Positions 1 to 11,464 of a DNA stretch of 64,000 bases are shown here, in pieces. The notes under the pieces were generated by a model, which saw nothing but the letters and a program-made list of their open reading frames with translations, searched no databases and was not told the origin of the DNA. The translations under genes and the position numbers were made by a program. Every line of letters starts with the position of its first letter. Position 1 is the first letter of the stretch. The stretch is from Candidula unifasciata (taxonomy: Eukaryota; Mollusca; Gastropoda; Stylommatophora; Geomitridae): the NCBI GenBank assembly GCA_905116865.2, contig CAJHNH020001149.1:154165-218164 (forward strand), read 5' to 3'.

Positions 1-45
1 TGCCCAACATTCGGCGTCAACAGAAGATATGTCCTACGGGCTGCA

Positions 46-48
<3 letters not shown>

Positions 49-91
<43 letters not shown>

Positions 92-93
92 TG
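49..93. repeat. (GT)n microsatellite
   Basis: An almost pure GT run directly abuts the 5' end of a SINE-A copy in intron 5 of copy A. Paralogous GT tracts sit at the same place in B (about 26237-26268) and C (about 50622-50880) with very different lengths. Confidence 0.95.
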
Positions 94-309
94 TCGGCGT
101 CTTAGGCGGTGTGAACGCGCTCCGCAATTCCGGGGTGCCGATTTCGATCCTAGCTGCGGACGATTTGTCTTGCGTCGGTTTCGACAGCGTTATCGAGAGC
201 TGACCGTCCAGTAAAAACTACTTAATGTAAAATTTGCCCCTAAAAACTATAACAGCCAAAAAATGCTAGTGTTGGTTCTGCAACGTCCCGTAAAGGATAC
301 GCAATTAAC
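94..309 (+). mobile_element. SINE-A, tRNA-derived (copy A intron 5)
   Basis: The tRNA-like head has an A-box-like start and a B-box-like GATTTCGATCC. The body continues through GAGCTGACCGTCCAG and ends near GGTTCTGCAACGTCC and a GGATACGCAA terminus. Other copies occur near 12780 (-), 26270, 38967 (-), 50881 and 62257. 'SINE-A' is a working name used here. Confidence 0.75.
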
Positions 310-405
310 TATATATGTGTGTGTGCGTGGTGCGTGTGTGTGTGTGTGCATGTGTGTGTGTGTGGTATGTCAGTGTGGTGAGTGTGTGTGGTGCGTGTGT
401 GCTCA
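310..405. repeat. Interrupted GT-rich tract
   Basis: Imperfect TGTG/GCGTGTG runs follow SINE-A. A matching, shorter tract follows the paralogous SINE-A in copy B (about 26495-26540). Confidence 0.85.
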
Positions 406-429
406 TAAAAACAACGCATGATATCTGGT

Positions 430-640
430 GGACAATTCACTTTAGGTTTATCTCAATTGAGTTGAGTAAAGAATTGACATAGCAGCACTCAGGGCATTCA
501 CTTACTCTCCCCGTCTCCATCTCCAGCAGCTAGCGCAGAGTTCCAATTCTAATCGTGTCGGTCGTGGTCTTAGGTTTATCTCAGCGACCACTTTGTGCCG
601 GATGGTCTATACAATTTGGGTCAAGTATCAGGTACTTTAG
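430..640 (+). repeat. Interspersed repeat D (unclassified)
   Basis: This block runs from GAGTTGAGTAAAGAATTGACA through CAGCAGCTAGCGCAGAGTTC to the AGCGACCACT region. It recurs at the paralogous sites 26595-26720 and 51080-51250, and as a partial copy at about 39905-40000 outside those sites. It is therefore a dispersed repeat. No coding capacity or class was recognised. Confidence 0.6.
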
Positions 641-644
641 AGTT

Positions 645-774
645 CCCGTGGTGTAGCGGCTAGAGTCTCGGCCGTGGTTCGAAGGTCCTTATGCCAGATC
701 CTGACAGAGCCGGACGTTTCCAAAAATAACCTTTGCTCCCAGGTCGAGCAAGCCTAAAATGGATACCAGGTAAA
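645..774 (+). mobile_element. SINE-V, 5' part, interrupted (copy A intron 5)
   Basis: The tRNA-like head (GTGGTGTAGCGGCTAGAGTC) is followed by the body motif TTTGCTCCCAGGTCGA and GGATACCAGGTAAA, where it stops abruptly. The rest resumes at 2984 with GTCCTGAGAAGTAAAGGC. Intact paralogues (for example 51255-51530) read straight across this point, so the SINE was split by the insertion at 775-2978. Confidence 0.75.
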
Positions 775-2451
775 TGTCGTATGGCAGTTTTGTCACGTAC
801 CTTTACTTGAGGATTATTTCCCTGAAATCCCCAGGTACTCTGAGATAGGGGTGTTCTGAATGTTGGCTCTTGTTTGTCTAGAGGCCAAGTCCTCGGTTCA
901 AACATATATTCAAGATATCTAAGAGATAAGGTGACTCGAGCTCTGACTCCACGGAGTTATTCTTCTTCTTCTTCTTCGTTCACTGACTGTGAATGAATTC
1001 CGGCAGAAGGTCAGGTTAATCGTCCGCTTGGACTTTTGGCTTTTACCTGGACCTGAGTTTTGCTTGTACAACCGTTTTGATGTTCCCTGCCTCGGGGGCA
1101 GATGTACTCCGACTCGAGGGAGAGTTATTATGAATTCTTGGGTTCAACTCGGCCAGACTTCCACATCACTTGGTTTGCTCCAGACTGGAAAACAACATTA
1201 ACACAGTGGAACGAATATACAACAGTGGATCTGACGATACATTGTTACAATTCTGACAATGACGAGCAATTCAATTAATGCAACTTTCTTCTGAGAACAA
1301 GAAATATTGAGAACAAGCAATATAATGTAATAAATACTCTGCCGTAAGATGAGACGAAACGTAGAACACAAAGGAACAGAACAAAAATTGAAACTGTTTT
1401 CGAAGAGATAGAATTAGATAGCGGGTTTCCTTTGAGTGCCTCACCGTTTTCTAACTCATCATAGCACGGATGGCGGAGAGAGATTACTGGGCGCATTCAG
1501 GTCTCGGCTTTCCATGATATTCCATAGTATCTCAGGACTTTTCTAGAAAGAATCCAGCAACTCCTTCGTGTACAGAAGTGTGGATCTTTACAGCCTCCGA
1601 TTTTTTCAAATAACTCAGTAGAATAAGAGTTCTCCCCACGGATTAGTGGAAAGGCTAGCGAATCCTTGCAGAGACTCACTGGCGTCGACTTCGATGCAAT
1701 AAGAGACGGTGGCATGTCAATGCTGGTTGGATCCTCAAGTTGACGGATTGACTGGATCCAGACCACTGCTCAGACATTCGTTGAAACTTCAAACATCCCG
1801 TATTTAATATGGCAATACACACGAGCAAACCTTACATAATGTACCCTGCTAATCACACTCCTCTCGCTCTCCATAAATGCTCAGAGGAAAATGTTGGGCT
1901 AGTCTACACCATGAAGATTGACTTTGTTCTCATGAGCCCTTACAATTCATTAGAACGAGTGCAAGAGTTAATCGGATCTTTCTACTGATTCCATCAGTCC
2001 TCGAACCTGTTTCTCAGCAAAAGCAATCTAGACGCCTACCTGTCTCTATCCCTATACATCTCCTTCTAACTTATTAGAAGAAACAGTAGATTAGACCGAT
2101 AGACAAGACATAATAAGAGTAAAGAATACATTCTCTCCTAGCAACGGAGGATGTGATTAGCATTGCGCTGCCCCTTTCTAAGTGTTCTTTTTTGTGTGTG
2201 ACTCATCAAGTTAGGAGTATAATTAAACGATTATATCAGATCATACAAGTTCCTCAAGACTTCATTTACACTCCAGGCAAGTGGGTAGAGTGATCCGAGT
2301 AGGTTTAGAACGCAGGCTAGAAGGATTAAGGAAGAAATGTGTCTTCTGAAAGTTCATTCACTTCAGCGATTCTCCAATCTCACGTCGAAGGCGATCGTGG
2401 ACAGAGAGATTCTTCAAACTTTTTCTCTCGCAAACACATACAGGCACAGAG

Positions 2452-2495
<44 letters not shown>

Positions 2496-2978
2496 GGCAC
2501 AGAGCACACACACACATACATACACACACACACACACATATATTTATTTCCTTTTAGGGAAAACTCACCCATACTGATGACAATTATGTGGCAAAACATA
2601 TTTGCGTTAAATTCGGCCAAATGGCCACCGCGACAGAACGCTTATGCTCACCTGGATGTACTGAAAAAATGTGACGTAGAGAATACTAGTCTCTAACTAC
2701 CACCGTTGGGCAATGAAATAGCTTAAGCCTTGTCCTGAAGCGGTCAAACTATTAGGTTTCGAAAGGCACAGAAAACGTGTCATAATATATATACTGACAC
2801 TGTGCGTCAAAAAGGATTAAAGTAGGAGTGACCTGCATGAATTTGCCACATACGGAGTCCCCAGTAACAAAAGAACTGTATATCTACAGACGTACTTCCG
2901 AGATATAAATACACCAATTAGCAGTCCAAACTGCAGACAAGCCTATTGTGATAGGGGAGTTTATGTTGTTATATGACA
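775..2978. mobile_element. 2.2-kb insertion bounded by TGTC...GACA in a SINE, copy A only
   Basis: Removing 775-2978 plus one flanking 5-mer restores the SINE-V sequence. The flanks are GTAAA (770-774) and GTCAA (2979-2983), a 4/5-match target-site duplication. The ends are TGTCGTATGGCA and TGTTATATGACA, an imperfect 12-bp inverted repeat beginning TG and ending CA. A 5-bp duplication with TG...CA ends fits a solo LTR; a non-autonomous DNA transposon is the alternative. No recognisable protein was found. Open frames on the minus strand (1275-1496, 1497-1766) match nothing I know. It contains a (CA)n tract at about 2452-2540. Confidence 0.65.
2452..2540. repeat. (CA)n microsatellite
   Basis: CA runs are interrupted by CATACAGG and CATACATA motifs, inside the copy-A-specific insertion. 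Short open frames here are low-complexity artefacts. Confidence 0.95.
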
Positions 2979-2983
2979 GTCAA

Positions 2984-3090
2984 GTCCTGAGAAGTAAAGG
3001 CAGCCGGACTGATGTTCGTCAGTGAAATAAAGGTCTAGCCCTCTTGGCCAAATAAGCCACAATGCGTCAAGAAAGGTCTTTTTAAAAAAA
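2984..3090 (+). mobile_element. SINE-V, 3' part, interrupted
   Basis: This continues the SINE broken at 774: GTCCTGAGAAGTAAAGGCAG, a GTGAAATAAAGGTCTAGCCC segment, and a T-rich tail near 3080. Confidence 0.7.
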
Positions 3091-3609
3091 AATAGCTTGT
3101 TCATCCGTTGTCGTTGCTGTTCTACACGATTATTGTATTTTCGTTGACAATGACTTTGTTCGAAGCCTTCGGTTGTTTCTATGTGCATCGTTCCTTTTCC
3201 CTTCTTTGGGCGTCAAGTTTATTCTTTTTTTTTAAATATTATTTTCACTCTCCACTGCACTCGAAGTAAATCGAGTTGAACGCTCATTGGCTGTGGTGAA
3301 GAATTCTTATTATTTCATTTCTTTGTAAAGACCATGATCACAACTATGGGTGTGTCACTGAACGACATTTTACCTCATCTATTTTACAGATCTGACATTT
3401 GTCTATGCAGACTATTCATTCCTCTCTTCTCAGGCAGATGCATTCCAACTTAAAAGGAGAACATCTCCATTTAGTTGCTTTTTAAATGCCTTTTTTATGT
3501 GCTGTTGGGACATCAGGTCTATTTTTTTTTTTTTTTTTGCCCCAAAATGGGACCTCAAAACCCACATATTGAGTTTATTATGTGATTTTAATTTTGTCCT
3601 CAATGGCAG

Positions 3610-3779
3610 CGGCTTGCTAACAGGCAAGGTCAAGCGTGGAGTGAAGCCAACAGAAGGCAGGCTGGGAGCTGTGGCCGCAAACACCGCTGTCGCCATGCAG
3701 GCTGCTCCACACTGGAGCACTTTTGATGACCAGACATTTGACATCATCGAGACGGTGGAAGCCATTGCCAAGAAACGAG
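3610..3779 (+). CDS. AKR copy A, exon 6
   Basis: 170 bp. Acceptor TGGCAG/C, donor CGAG/GTAACT. It encodes [19 protein letters not shown] onward to IAKKRG. The first base completes the Gly codon split by the preceding phase-2 intron. Confidence 0.92.
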
Positions 3780-6752
3780 GTAACTGCTGATGAATTAGAT
3801 AGATAACGACCAGATGGTTGTTGGTGGAAGGTACAGGGGAGTAGCTGCGGACAAATAATGATAATATTACGTATTAAAGGTAAAAACATGATGCTGATGT
3901 CTTCAGAGAAATCAACTAATTAGGTAATCATTGGAGAACAGATTATTTGAAAAATACTAAATCTCCACTGGACACATTTCAAATCCAGTAAGCAAATAAG
4001 ACAAAAGACCAAAAGATTAGACTAACTAAAAAACCAACACATTTCTAGCATCCCAACAAAACGGTATTTAGTTCTTCGGGCTAGTGGAAAAACTGAAGTA
4101 TTGACGATAAAGTTGGAGGGGAAGAAAGTCGTGATGAAACTAACAAAGAGGATGGTCAACAGTTTGGCAAATTGGCATGGCAGAAAAAATTGACATGAGA
4201 CAGACGGCTGTGGATAAATCACACCCAACTTTACATATATGTAATTCAATTTATTGTATACTGTTTAAATGTTCTAACAACTGTGCTGTAGTATTCAAGT
4301 TAGGAGACCTCAATTCTCTCTTTTAATTCTCATAATATCGTCAATGATTTGCATCCGTATTCTGCAAAAGCAGCGACGCAGCATTGTATTAATTTATTCC
4401 CGTTTACTGTCCGTCAGGACGCAGCATACCCCAGGTGGCGCTCCGTTGGCTGCTGCAAAAAGACATCGTTCCATCGGTCATCATCGGAGTCAAGACCCTT
4501 GCTCAACTGGACGACAACATGCTGGCCGCTAATGGCTGGAGTTTGACCAAGGAGGAGGTAAGTAAATCATTAGGCATTCATTCGTAATAAAGAGGCCCAT
4601 TTCTATACCTTTAAGCGCCATCGGCGACCGAGTACCCCATTGGCTCGCTTTTAGAAAACTTCGTCGACGGTGGCAACAGTATTTGGGTCTTTCTCTTTTG
4701 TTTGCATAAACACTACAGGAGTACATTTCATGGCACTTGGTGGCTTTCAATGCCATTTTATATTGCACACATAACCTTATCACAAATATAACCTAGAGCT
4801 CCCTCTTTGACGATGCTGGTTTAACGTGATGACTTTTTTTCCTAGCAAAGCACGTGTCGAGCCTTTAAACCTAATAGGCGTATTGGGATTTACCTACATT
4901 TGATAGACCATTCAGCAATTAGTGGGTGATTTGATCAACATCACGCCAGCCGCCTTTACTGTTAATGTCTTTACCTGGTACTCACTTAAGACTGGGTCGA
5001 TCTGGGAGCCATGGTCATTCTTGATTTAAAAAAAAGTCTGACTCGTTCAGGACTGGAACCCTCGACTTTGAAATCCGCGGGCGAGCGACTAGCCGCTACA
5101 CTCATATGTACTAGTTGGGATGTTATGGTAATATTCAAATTATATAAAGACTGAAAGAGTTAAAACTGGATGTTATCCCGTACAGGTCATACAGCTTTAC
5201 CTTTTTTCACATAGCTTCTGGTTGTCTACTAAATTGCCGCACAAAGCATGGACTCTGTAGTTCCAGCGACCCTACCTAGATGTATTTGAGAAAATTTTTT
5301 TCTTGCAAATAAAGAACTTATGTGGTGAATGGAAAACGCAGATATCCTAGTCTGCCTTAAACACAACACATCGTGATAAACGCCCATTTAGGAAATAACA
5401 CAGAAATAGAAGAATGTGCGTGTCCAAATTAAAAAATAAGACACACATGAACACATACAACTAGGCAATTAAAGAAGAAAAGATGACGGAGTACAGACAA
5501 TAGGGCACACTTGACACCATAAAAAAAGCTAGAGGTTTAAGAAGCTGTTTTTCAAACTTCAAATGACACAAAATATATGCTTTAATTGTAATTCGGCCAT
5601 GTTTGATTTTGTAATGTCTTACTGTCCTTACATATCTACTTCTCGAACTAACTTCTATAAGTAAGTAAGTAAAGATCCCTTTTCACGCCTTTCTGCGCAC
5701 TGGGCATATGGGCAGAGCGTCCCAGATTTTTTCAGACCAATCGGCACTCGGTTGGTAATGTGGTCAGCATCACGCCGGCAGTCTTAACTTCCCCAGGACA
5801 GCCCATCCTGGTACCCATTTGAGGTTGGGCCGGCCTGCGAACGTCCCATACCATGATAAAAATCCACGCAGCCCGCAGTGGGTTTCGATCGCGGTACGTA
5901 ACTTCTATAAGTGCTAAGCAATATTTATAACTATATAAATGTGGCTTTAAAAAACTAACGCATGACAAGACAGATGGGGCCCAGACCTTCTGGGAGAGAG
6001 TGAACGGGTGGGAAACAGAAAGATAGTTACGTTCTGACCAGAATGGTGCGACCAGGAGTCACCAGGAGATCTGGCCGTCTCTCAAGTCAGTGGAAGAGCA
6101 GACAGGCATACAATCAAACTGCTGCCAATAATGTGAAATGTTACCTGCCCTGGGTGATAAAAAGCGGCGTCCGTAGTTTATTCGTTGCGGGTCCGACTCG
6201 TAATTCAAACGTACCGCGATCGAAACCCACTGCTGGCTACGTGGATTTTTATCACGGTATGGGGCGTCACCGGTCGACCCAGCCTAAAATAGATGCCAGG
6301 AAGTATGTCCTGGATAAGTAAAGACGGCTGGCGTAATTCTGACCACTTTACCCACCTTGTGCCGATTGGTCTATAAAAAAAAAAAAAATGGGTGCTCTTC
6401 CCATATGCCCGATGCGCCTAAAAAGCGCGAAAAGGGATCTTTACTTTTACTTTTTACTTTACTGGGTGATAAAGACGGATGCCGGAACGCTTAAAAATGT
6501 CCCATGTAATATGATGTCTGTTCCAAACTCAACCAAAGCTTTAGTCTGGTTGTTGTCTCAACGATTTCTATTTTTTTTTTTCGACAATTACTAATATCTG
6601 ATATTTCTTGTATCATCATCTGGTAGATGAAACAACTGGATGATGTTTCCAGGCCAGCCCTACCCTACCCCTACGACATGGTGTTTTCTCTGAATGCCGA
6701 CAGGGTCAATCCTAGAGCCAACAATTTTTATGTCAGTTCAGTCGCTGATTAG
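3610..6752 (+). CDS. Aldo/keto reductase, copy A (last three exons; 5' part outside window)
   Basis: This is the C-terminal part of a YajO-like aldo/keto reductase. Such enzymes reduce carbonyl substrates with NADPH in the cytosol; the substrate cannot be told from sequence. Exons are 3610-3779, 4418-4557 and 6627-6752, with AG acceptors and GT donors throughout, equal in length and phase to exons 6-8 of copies B and C. They encode residues 228-372 in copy B numbering: GLLTGK, the cofactor-side segment [14 protein letters not shown], and a conserved tail ending FYVSSVAD before TAG at 6750-6752. No stop or frameshift is seen, so this copy looks functional as far as visible. Exon 5 should lie left of position 1, since intron 5 fills the window start. 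Exon 6 has its own variants (GAVAANTAVAMQ) relative to B and C. Confidence 0.92.
4418..4557 (+). CDS. AKR copy A, exon 7
   Basis: 140 bp. Acceptor CCGTCAG/GA, donor GAG/GTAAGT. It encodes [19 protein letters not shown], then [13 protein letters not shown], the nucleotide-binding end of the barrel, to LTKEE. Confidence 0.92.
4870..5105 (-). mobile_element. SINE-V (minus), copy A intron 7
   Basis: On the minus strand the head reads GTGTAGCGGCTAGTCGCTCG, then the body with CAGGTAAAGACATTAACAGT. The same insertion is at 29765-30000 in B and, split by a LINE, in C (53755-53877 and 55749-55866). It therefore predates the duplications. Confidence 0.75.
5663..5899 (-). mobile_element. SINE-V-type element with perfect 13-bp target-site duplication, copy A only
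   Basis: The 237-bp element is flanked by AACTTCTATAAGT at 5650-5662 and 5900-5912. Copies B (about 30725) and C have the uninterrupted site. On the minus strand it starts near TACCGCGATCGAAACCCACT, carries the CGAGTGCCGATTGGTCTG core, and ends in a (CTTA)n tail adjoining the left duplication. It is a recent retroposition after unit A separated from B and C. Confidence 0.9.
6150..6460 (+). mobile_element. SINE-V-type element, copy A intron 7
   Basis: It contains CCGCGATCGAAACCCACTGC, GTCGACCCAGCC, the core TGCCGATTGGTCTATAAA, and a CTTTACTTTTACTTT tail. Paralogous copies lie at 30985-31275 and 56635-56870. Confidence 0.75.
6627..6752 (+). CDS. AKR copy A, exon 8 (last)
   Basis: 126 bp including the stop. 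Acceptor TGGTAG/ATG. It encodes [20 protein letters not shown] and ends FYVSSVAD then TAG. Confidence 0.92.
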   Translation: MKQLDDVSRPALPYPYDMVFSLNADRVNPRANNFYVSSVAD

Positions 6753-7384
6753 ATTTATTATTATTACATTTACCATTATTAACATTATAATCATCATCAT
6801 AACTGACGATGTTTTTCTGAGATATCTATCAGCAAAGTTTTGTACACAAGATTTGAAACATCGTTTGCCATACACGGGTGTCTAAATTTGATTATTTCTA
6901 TTGTGATTTTGATACACATTTTTTGTTGTTGTAAATTTGCACATGCTATCTCTTGCCATGGATTGGTCTGTAAAATAAACGTGTAGCCCTATGTTCACAA
7001 TATGCCTAAATGCGCAGAAAAGGGACCTTTGACTTATCTCCTGCCACGCAGACATGACAATTAGGTAATTTTAGGGCTACACAACACAGTTTATGTACCA
7101 TTCGGGAATAACTGTTATGAGATGATATCTTGGGGCTAGAACTGAAGGGAAAGTACATTCGTGGAAGAAAAAGCCATGGCTAGGTCTCTTACTCGCTGGC
7201 CTAGACAGTTCTATAAATGACGTGGCCGCGGTGATCATAGAGCCATAAGTAAGCAGTTTCGATCTGGGTACAGGGCCTATTTATGTATGCGTGTGTGCGC
7301 GTGTGAGTGTGAGTGTGTGTGTGTGGAGGTGAAAGGGATGACAGCGGCTGCCATTAGTAGGGAGACTCTTCCCTGGATGTTGAA
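6753..7384 (+). other. 3' flank of AKR copy A
   Basis: AT-rich DNA conserved in all three units. It holds a short ATT/TTA run just after the stop, a fragment of SINE-V (about 6960-7030) and a GT-rich stretch at about 7285-7325. One AATAAA occurs at 6974 but lies in the SINE fragment and is not kept in B. I cannot place the polyadenylation site. Confidence 0.5.
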
Positions 7385-8026
7385 AAGGAGAGAGGAAAAA
7401 GAGTCAGAGAGAGGGACTGGGAAACAGAGACAAAAGAGACCGAGAGAAGGGCACAGAGAGAGGGAGAGAGAGCAGAGAGAACAGAGACAGAGAGAGACAC
7501 AGAGGGATACAGAGAGAGAGGGACTGAGAAACAGATAGAACAGAAACCTAAAGAGAGGAACAGAGAGAGGGAGAGAGACAGAGAGAATAGAGACAGAGAG
7601 AGACAGAAAGAGGGACTGAGAAAGAGACAGATAGAACAGAGACAGAGAGGGGCACAGAGAGAGGGAGAGAGACAGAGAGACAGAAAGAGGGACTGAGAAA
7701 GAGACAGATAGAACAGAGACAGAGAGGGGCACAGAGAGAGGGAGAGAGGCAAAGAGACATAGAGAAAGACAGAGAGAGACAGAGAGAAACAGATAGATAC
7801 ACAGAGTTTCAGAGAGAGAGAGAGAGAAAGAGACAGAGAGAACAGAGACAGAGAGAGGCACACAGAGAGGGAGAGAGGCAGAGAGACAGAGAAAGACAGA
7901 GAGAGACAGAGAGAAACAGATAGAGACATAGTTTCAGAGAGAGAGAGAGAAAGTGACAGAGAGAGGCAGAGAGACATAGAGAAAGACAGAGAGAGACAGA
8001 GAGAAACAGATAGAGACATAGAGTTT

Positions 8027-8087
<61 letters not shown>
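7385..8087. repeat. GA-rich polypurine tract, unit A
   Basis: About 700 bp of GAGA with interspersed CAGA and GGCACAGAG motifs, ending in pure (GA)n. The counterparts are about 310 bp in B (32200-32510) and 660 bp in C (58126-58785). Long open frames reading Ser-Leu repeats on the minus strand are artefacts. Confidence 0.95.
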
Positions 8088-8089
<2 letters not shown>

Positions 8090-10439
8090 AATATGAGCTT
8101 GTCTTGAAATCTGTGATGAATCACCAAGAAAGCAGGTGTGTTGAGTCGAGAAGAGCCTAAATCGCAGCAAAGCTGCAAAGTCTAATATTGAATGCTAATC
8201 AACCTTCTAAAGGCGAGCCCTAAAGAAGGAAAAAGTGGAAGAAGAAGATGAAGAAGATGATAAGAAATGTTGAAAATGTCAAGTACACTGACGTTACCAG
8301 TTTGAGTGGTTAATTATCGTCTGTTTTACACAGCATGATTGGCACATGATGATATTGTCCAGTTTTACAGTCTTATTTTTATAATCTGACATTTAGTGTA
8401 AAAAAAAATAATCCTCGATTAAACAAAAACAGTCCAATAAACATATTGATGCTGTATGTTGTAATTTTTTAGTTCTGTTGTTTGTTATAATCATTATCAT
8501 AATTTGAATCGTCATCACTATCATTTGCAATATTTTCGTCATTATCGCTACCATTATAATCGTCGTATGTATGGTTATCTTCATCGTTACAATATCATCG
8601 TTATGATCATGTTAAACACATTTAATAAAAAATGAAATAATGTTTGGCCAGTATTATACTTTATATGTTAACTATAGACACTAAATAAAAAATATATTTA
8701 AAAAAAAAAAAGAATTCGGGAAGTATGTGTCTTAGAAGCAAGCAGACACAAAAAATCCTAACAAATTGGAAAGTAAAGAAACCTAAGAGTTCAGAAAGTA
8801 TAGAATGCAAGCAAAGATTTAAAAAAAAATAATAAAGAATTAGATCAAAAATGGTAATATCATTATTACAGAACAATGTATAAAATTGTCTGACCATTAA
8901 CAAAAATATTTTCAACAACGTCTGTAAACAGGATTGACAAATATAATGACTGAATGCAGGCATGAATAAATAAAGGAATGAATCAAATATTGACGTCACT
9001 GCACTTTGTACATCCCCATGCGTGCACTGGCCCCATCTTCGGTAGCCAAAGAAAAGTCGACATGCTAATAGTACGAGTTGCAACCTGATTTAAAGCCAGC
9101 CTGTGTCCCCATCACCAACCCTATCGCACTCCAACCCTGTTACTCCTGTTAAATTAGACTTTGATTTATGAATTCTCTATCTGCTCTACTGCACTGTCCA
9201 TTTGATCCCAGGCAGCTTTCTTCGCTTTATCATAAGATAGCTCGCCACCCAAAGGAACGGCAGCCGCTAATCTAGTTACCTCGCACACCTGCCATAGAGA
9301 GAAAATCCCTGATATGCTCCTGGTCTCTTGGTAGTAAGATCGGACGCCCGTGTGTATTCTTAGGCACGTAAAAAAATCCCTCGGCAGTATGAAATTGAAA
9401 AGAGTAGCCTAACGGCGCTACCTGGGAACAATTAGGAGTTAAAAATCTGTCCAAAGTATTTCAGAATCTTCGCCGGTGTAACGGATGTCGTGCACTGCTT
9501 TGAAATTCTTTAGACTCAGCGCTTATTGGCTACATCTGTGTGCAATGATGATTATCCGTCGAATAAACATAAACTTAAAACATTGTCATGTATGCGTCAC
9601 CGATCTCACTGTGTTTAATACATGAAATGCGAAGTCTGCATGTATTTGTTTTTTAGTCTGTAACATAACATAACCCTTGACCTGTTGGGGTCCTGGAGTT
9701 GTATCGATAGAAACACCACCACACAAGAACCCGCCATCTTACTACGTCTTCCTTATGGATGCAAGTAAAGGCATATCAAGAGAGGCAATGGAAGATGCGC
9801 TAAATTGTTAAATCTGGGAAGGAAGCAATAAATATACAGTTATTGGCTTCAGACCACACACAATCATGATCATCCAGAATGTGACGCTTATAACAGCAAT
9901 ACAGGTTCAAGAAAGGTGTCAATAAGAATGTTTCTTAGGCCAGCATTATAGGATTCAAATTCAAATTCTCTTTCGTTGACCACTTTCAGCTAGATCCGCT
10001 CACATTTCTGCTCACTTTCCTTTCAGCTATATTTGTGGTGACGTTTCCTGGTCTCGATCTCATTTGGTTTTGGATTGTGTTCAATATTTGTCGCTTTCTA
10101 TTTGTTGTGGTTTCCGCTTTTGCTGTTGCTTTTGTAATTTGACTGGCCCTGTGCTGCGCTCCAGATGATTGGGTGTTGAATCGATTTATTGTGGTATTCC
10201 TTGGCTGTTTGTTGTTTCCGGGGAAAGTAAATTGCCTATCCTAAGAAGGACCGGCGGTTGATTGACTTGGGCAGAGAATTATAGGATGCTGCAGTAGAAA
10301 TGAAAACTAATAAGAAACAAGCAGGCACACGTGAGCTGAGTAAGAGATAAGGATACCACATTGGGACTTGAAACCATCTTATTTAGACATGGAGAAAATA
10401 CAATACAATTAAAAAATACATTAATCCACAACAGGCAAC
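8088..10439. other. Intergenic AT-rich DNA, A-B interval
   Basis: Positions 8088 to about 8735 match the DNA after the GA tracts of B and C, including GAT/ATC-rich runs. From about 8736 to 10439 the sequence is specific to this interval in the window. No coding exon was recognised. It contains a SINE-C copy (9290-9570). Confidence 0.5.
9290..9570 (+). mobile_element. SINE-C (5'-truncated)
   Basis: It shares with the other SINE-C copies the segments CTGGTCTCTTGGTAGTAAGA, CGGACGCCCGTGTGTATTCT, CCTAACGGCGCTACCTGGGA and AAGTATTTCAGAATCTTCGC. The tRNA-like head is missing or decayed. Confidence 0.7.
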
Positions 10440-10555
10440 GACCACAGCAAAGAAGCACATTAGAAACATTGAAACTGATAACCTGATAATATAAAACACT
10501 GATGGATCCAAAAAACGAAAAAAGAGAAGTAGGAGCAGGAGTTTGTACTCCTTAT
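10440..10555 (+). mobile_element. LINE fragment, start of an RNase H domain
   Basis: With one frame slip the sequence reads a TDGSK start followed by VGAGVC, the first strand of a retrotransposon RNase H domain, after a short upstream stretch. It is broken and very short. The parent LINE clade is unresolved. Confidence 0.45.
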
Positions 10556-10754
10556 TTAGAAAAAAATAATTGTTAGTAGTAATCTATGTCCCCTTAGAGT
10601 CGCATGTTGCCACCGTCGGCAACGTTTAGCACCTTTAAGCACCGTCAGCACAATTAGCTTGCTGCCAGCCCCCTTAACCCTGCTGCCTGCATTTGTGACT
10701 TGGCCAGTACAAGTTAGCATGAATGTGCCATTGAAGAAGAAAACGTATGTGTAT

Positions 10755-10780
10755 GGGGGGGGGGGGGGGGGGGGGGGGGG
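10755..10780 (+). repeat. Poly-G run (26 G)
   Basis: An uninterrupted run of 26 G lies between GTAT and TGTCAC. It may form quadruplex DNA, and its exact length may be a sequencing artefact. Confidence 0.9.
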
Positions 10781-10858
10781 TGTCACTTTTGTAAGAAGTA
10801 GTTAGCAATTTGGGATCTGGATAGTCAGTGGCGGAAAAGAACGGAAGCGATACTATGC

Positions 10859-10986
10859 GAAAGTGTCCCGAGTGCTAAACGCTAATACGCGAAAGTGTCC
10901 CAAGTGCTACATGGAACTACGTAAAAGTGTCCCAAGTGCTACATGGTACTACGTGAAAGTGTCCCAAGTGCTACATGGTACTACGT
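10859..10986. repeat. 32-bp minisatellite, 4 units (unit A)
   Basis: Four units of exactly 32 bp. The core reads GAAAGTGTCCCAAGTGCTAC followed by ATGGTACTACGT. The same locus in unit B (33618-33969) has 11 units. Units within each array resemble each other more than the other array, which fits independent homogenisation. Confidence 0.9.
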
Positions 10987-11464
10987 GAAAGTCAACTAAG
11001 AGCAATAATAACCTGTTTTGAGAAACTGTGCTTTCAATATTAGGTGGCAAAAGAAAATTGTGTAACTGCATGACAATTAATACTTTTTTTGGGGCATGTT
11101 TTGGTGTTGTCCTTTGTCATAATGAACAATTACAATTAACAGGCTAATAAACAGGTAAAGGTGAGCCACCATGACGTTAAACAATTGCTCGAGTTGCAAG
11201 CAAAGAAGCAGAGCGCCGGTAGACGTCTGACGGTATGCATCTGGGAAAAACAAAGCATTATTGTTTTGACAAATGTTTTCGGACAGTCTATTTTGGGCTG
11301 TTTTTTCACTGTTACTGCCATTGACGGGGACGTCTGAGATTTCAGGAGCTTTCTGAGGCAGCTATAAGAGCTCAAGGAAGCTGGCTGCATTCTCTACGGG
11401 GAGTCTGACAACCATGGCCATTCCAGTGGTCTGAATTCCTTCATCATACCTCTTTATCATCTAA

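Noticed and set aside
94..200. tRNA gene
   Set aside because: A/B-box-like motifs belong to dispersed SINE-A heads; no clean cloverleaf or anticodon arm could be drawn, and the same head recurs in many copies.
3497..3790. Longer coding start upstream of copy A exon 6
   Set aside because: The frame runs through intron sequence with a T tract; the splice acceptor at 3608-3609 and the paralogous exons in B and C define the exon.
7354..8178. Long minus-strand frames rich in Ser-Leu
   Set aside because: They arise from the GA-rich tract; similar frames appear in all registers and in the B and C tracts, with no start context or conserved content.
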